This document shows positions 41,053-41,604 of a stretch of DNA of 41,604 bases, piece by piece. Each line of letters starts with the position of its first letter. The first letter of the stretch is position 1. The DNA comes from an uncultured Bacteroidales bacterium. GTDB lineage: Bacteria > Bacteroidota > Bacteroidia > Bacteroidales > Bacteroidaceae. The stretch spans positions 1-41,604 of the forward strand of contig CACYXI010000016.1 of assembly GCA_902778265.1 (NCBI GenBank), read 5' to 3'. A program made the position numbers and the translations under genes. Below the pieces are notes generated by a model that had not been told where the DNA came from, made no database searches, and saw only the letters and a list, made by a program, of their open reading frames with translations.

Positions 41053-41604
41053 ATGATACTCTCAATGACCGGCTATGGCAAAGCAATAGCCACTTTTCAA
41101 GACAAAAAAATCAATGTTGAGATAAAATCTCTCAACAGTAAGGCACTCGACCTTTCAACTCGCATCGCCCCACTCTATCGTGAGAAAGAAATGGAAATGC
41201 GACAGATGATTCAACAGAAAGTGATCCGCGGAAAAGTGGATTTCTCTATTTGGATTGAAAAGGACGAGGTGGCTGATGCAGCATCTATCAATATCGAACT
41301 CGCGAAGAACTACTACCAGCAACTCACAGCACTTGCCAGCAGCAACAACGAGGCTACTCCTTCAATGACCGAGATGATGCCTATCATCTTGCGGATGCCT
41401 GACATCCTCGTTAAGCAGGATCAGACAGAAATCCTTTCCGAGGAGGAATGGACTGTTGCTCGTCAGGCTATCGACTCTGCGCTCGACGCTCTCGTTGATT
41501 TCCGTCGTCAGGAAGGTGAGGCTCTCGCAAAGAAATTCGGCGAGAAGATTGACAATATCGAGGCTCTGCTGAAGAGCATCGAGCCATACGAGAACTCTCG
41601 TGTG
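41053..41604 (+). CDS. YicC-family endoribonuclease (partial, 3' end outside)
   Basis: The first 184 codons read to the window edge. The YicC family is recognised by the opening MILSMTGYGKAIA, INVEIKSLNSKALDLSTRIAP, LYREKEMEMRQMIQQKVIRGKVDF and ILRMPDILVKQDQTE. E. coli YicC is an RNase acting on small RNA. The ATG at 41053 fits the promoter at 41019. In many Bacteroidota the next gene is gmk, which cannot be seen here. Confidence 0.93.
   Translation, partial: MILSMTGYGKAIATFQDKKINVEIKSLNSKALDLSTRIAPLYREKEMEMRQMIQQKVIRGKVDFSIWIEKDEVADAASINIELAKNYYQQLTALASSNNEATPSMTEMMPIILRMPDILVKQDQTEILSEEEWTVARQAIDSALDALVDFRRQEGEALAKKFGEKIDNIEALLKSIEPYENSRV

Noticed and set aside
1-41604. tRNA or rRNA genes
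   Set aside because: I looked for T-loop GTTCGA-type motifs with paired acceptor arms and for rRNA-like sequence and found none; this was by eye, not with a scanner.

Overview
This 41.6 kb window looks like a chromosomal segment of a Bacteroidota, most likely Prevotella in the broad sense (gut or rumen type). The evidence is: promoters of the Bacteroidota form TTTG-N19/20-TAnnTTTG ahead of many genes; two BspA-like leucine-rich surface proteins; secreted proteins ending in a short NGR...GKK tail; a MurA with Asp in place of the fosfomycin-target Cys; and a conserved DUF4290-murA-rimM-dxr-rseP block. No tRNA, rRNA, CRISPR array, transposase or phage gene was seen.

Layout. 1-8.4 kb: the tail of an unknown gene, a secreted SGNH esterase fused to a DUF4861 domain, a 1.9 kb repeat-rich non-coding stretch, a BspA-like protein followed by a 54-residue acidic protein, and a TlpA-like thioredoxin protein (minus). 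8.4-13 kb (minus): a GH10 xylanase with two CBM6 modules and an SLC13/DASS carrier. 13.6-20.7 kb (plus): a membrane-anchored coiled-coil protein, then TolC, HlyD adaptor, two ABC-2 permeases and two small unknown genes, likely one efflux operon without its own ATPase. 20.8-23.6 kb: a lipoprotein and a Nim-like flavoprotein (plus) converging on SanA-like and PrsW-like genes (minus). 24.5-34.3 kb: a PL1 pectate lyase, a second 54-residue small protein and a 1209-residue BspA-like protein (minus), and a GH28 polygalacturonase. 34.6-41 kb (minus): the housekeeping block rseP, dxr, rimM, murA, DUF4290, then a broken tsaB, with yicC diverging at the right edge.

The esterase, xylanase, pectate lyase and polygalacturonase point to use of plant cell-wall pectin and xylan. 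They are scattered single genes, not a SusCD-type locus.

The most unusual content is non-coding. Intergenic DNA is packed with short palindromic repeat families. One family fills the space from stop codon to start codon between efflux genes; others have entered reading frames in frame (SGNH esterase, RimM, lipoprotein). A second class consists of arrays whose units repeat in a strict 11-bp register, usually in both orientations, with a different unit sequence at each locus (about 1970, 2357, 2661, 3063, 6871, 13209, 26574, 26860 and 27025). I know of no named family with these properties. The tsaB gene appears to carry an internal deletion with an in-frame TGA, which is unexpected for a normally essential gene.
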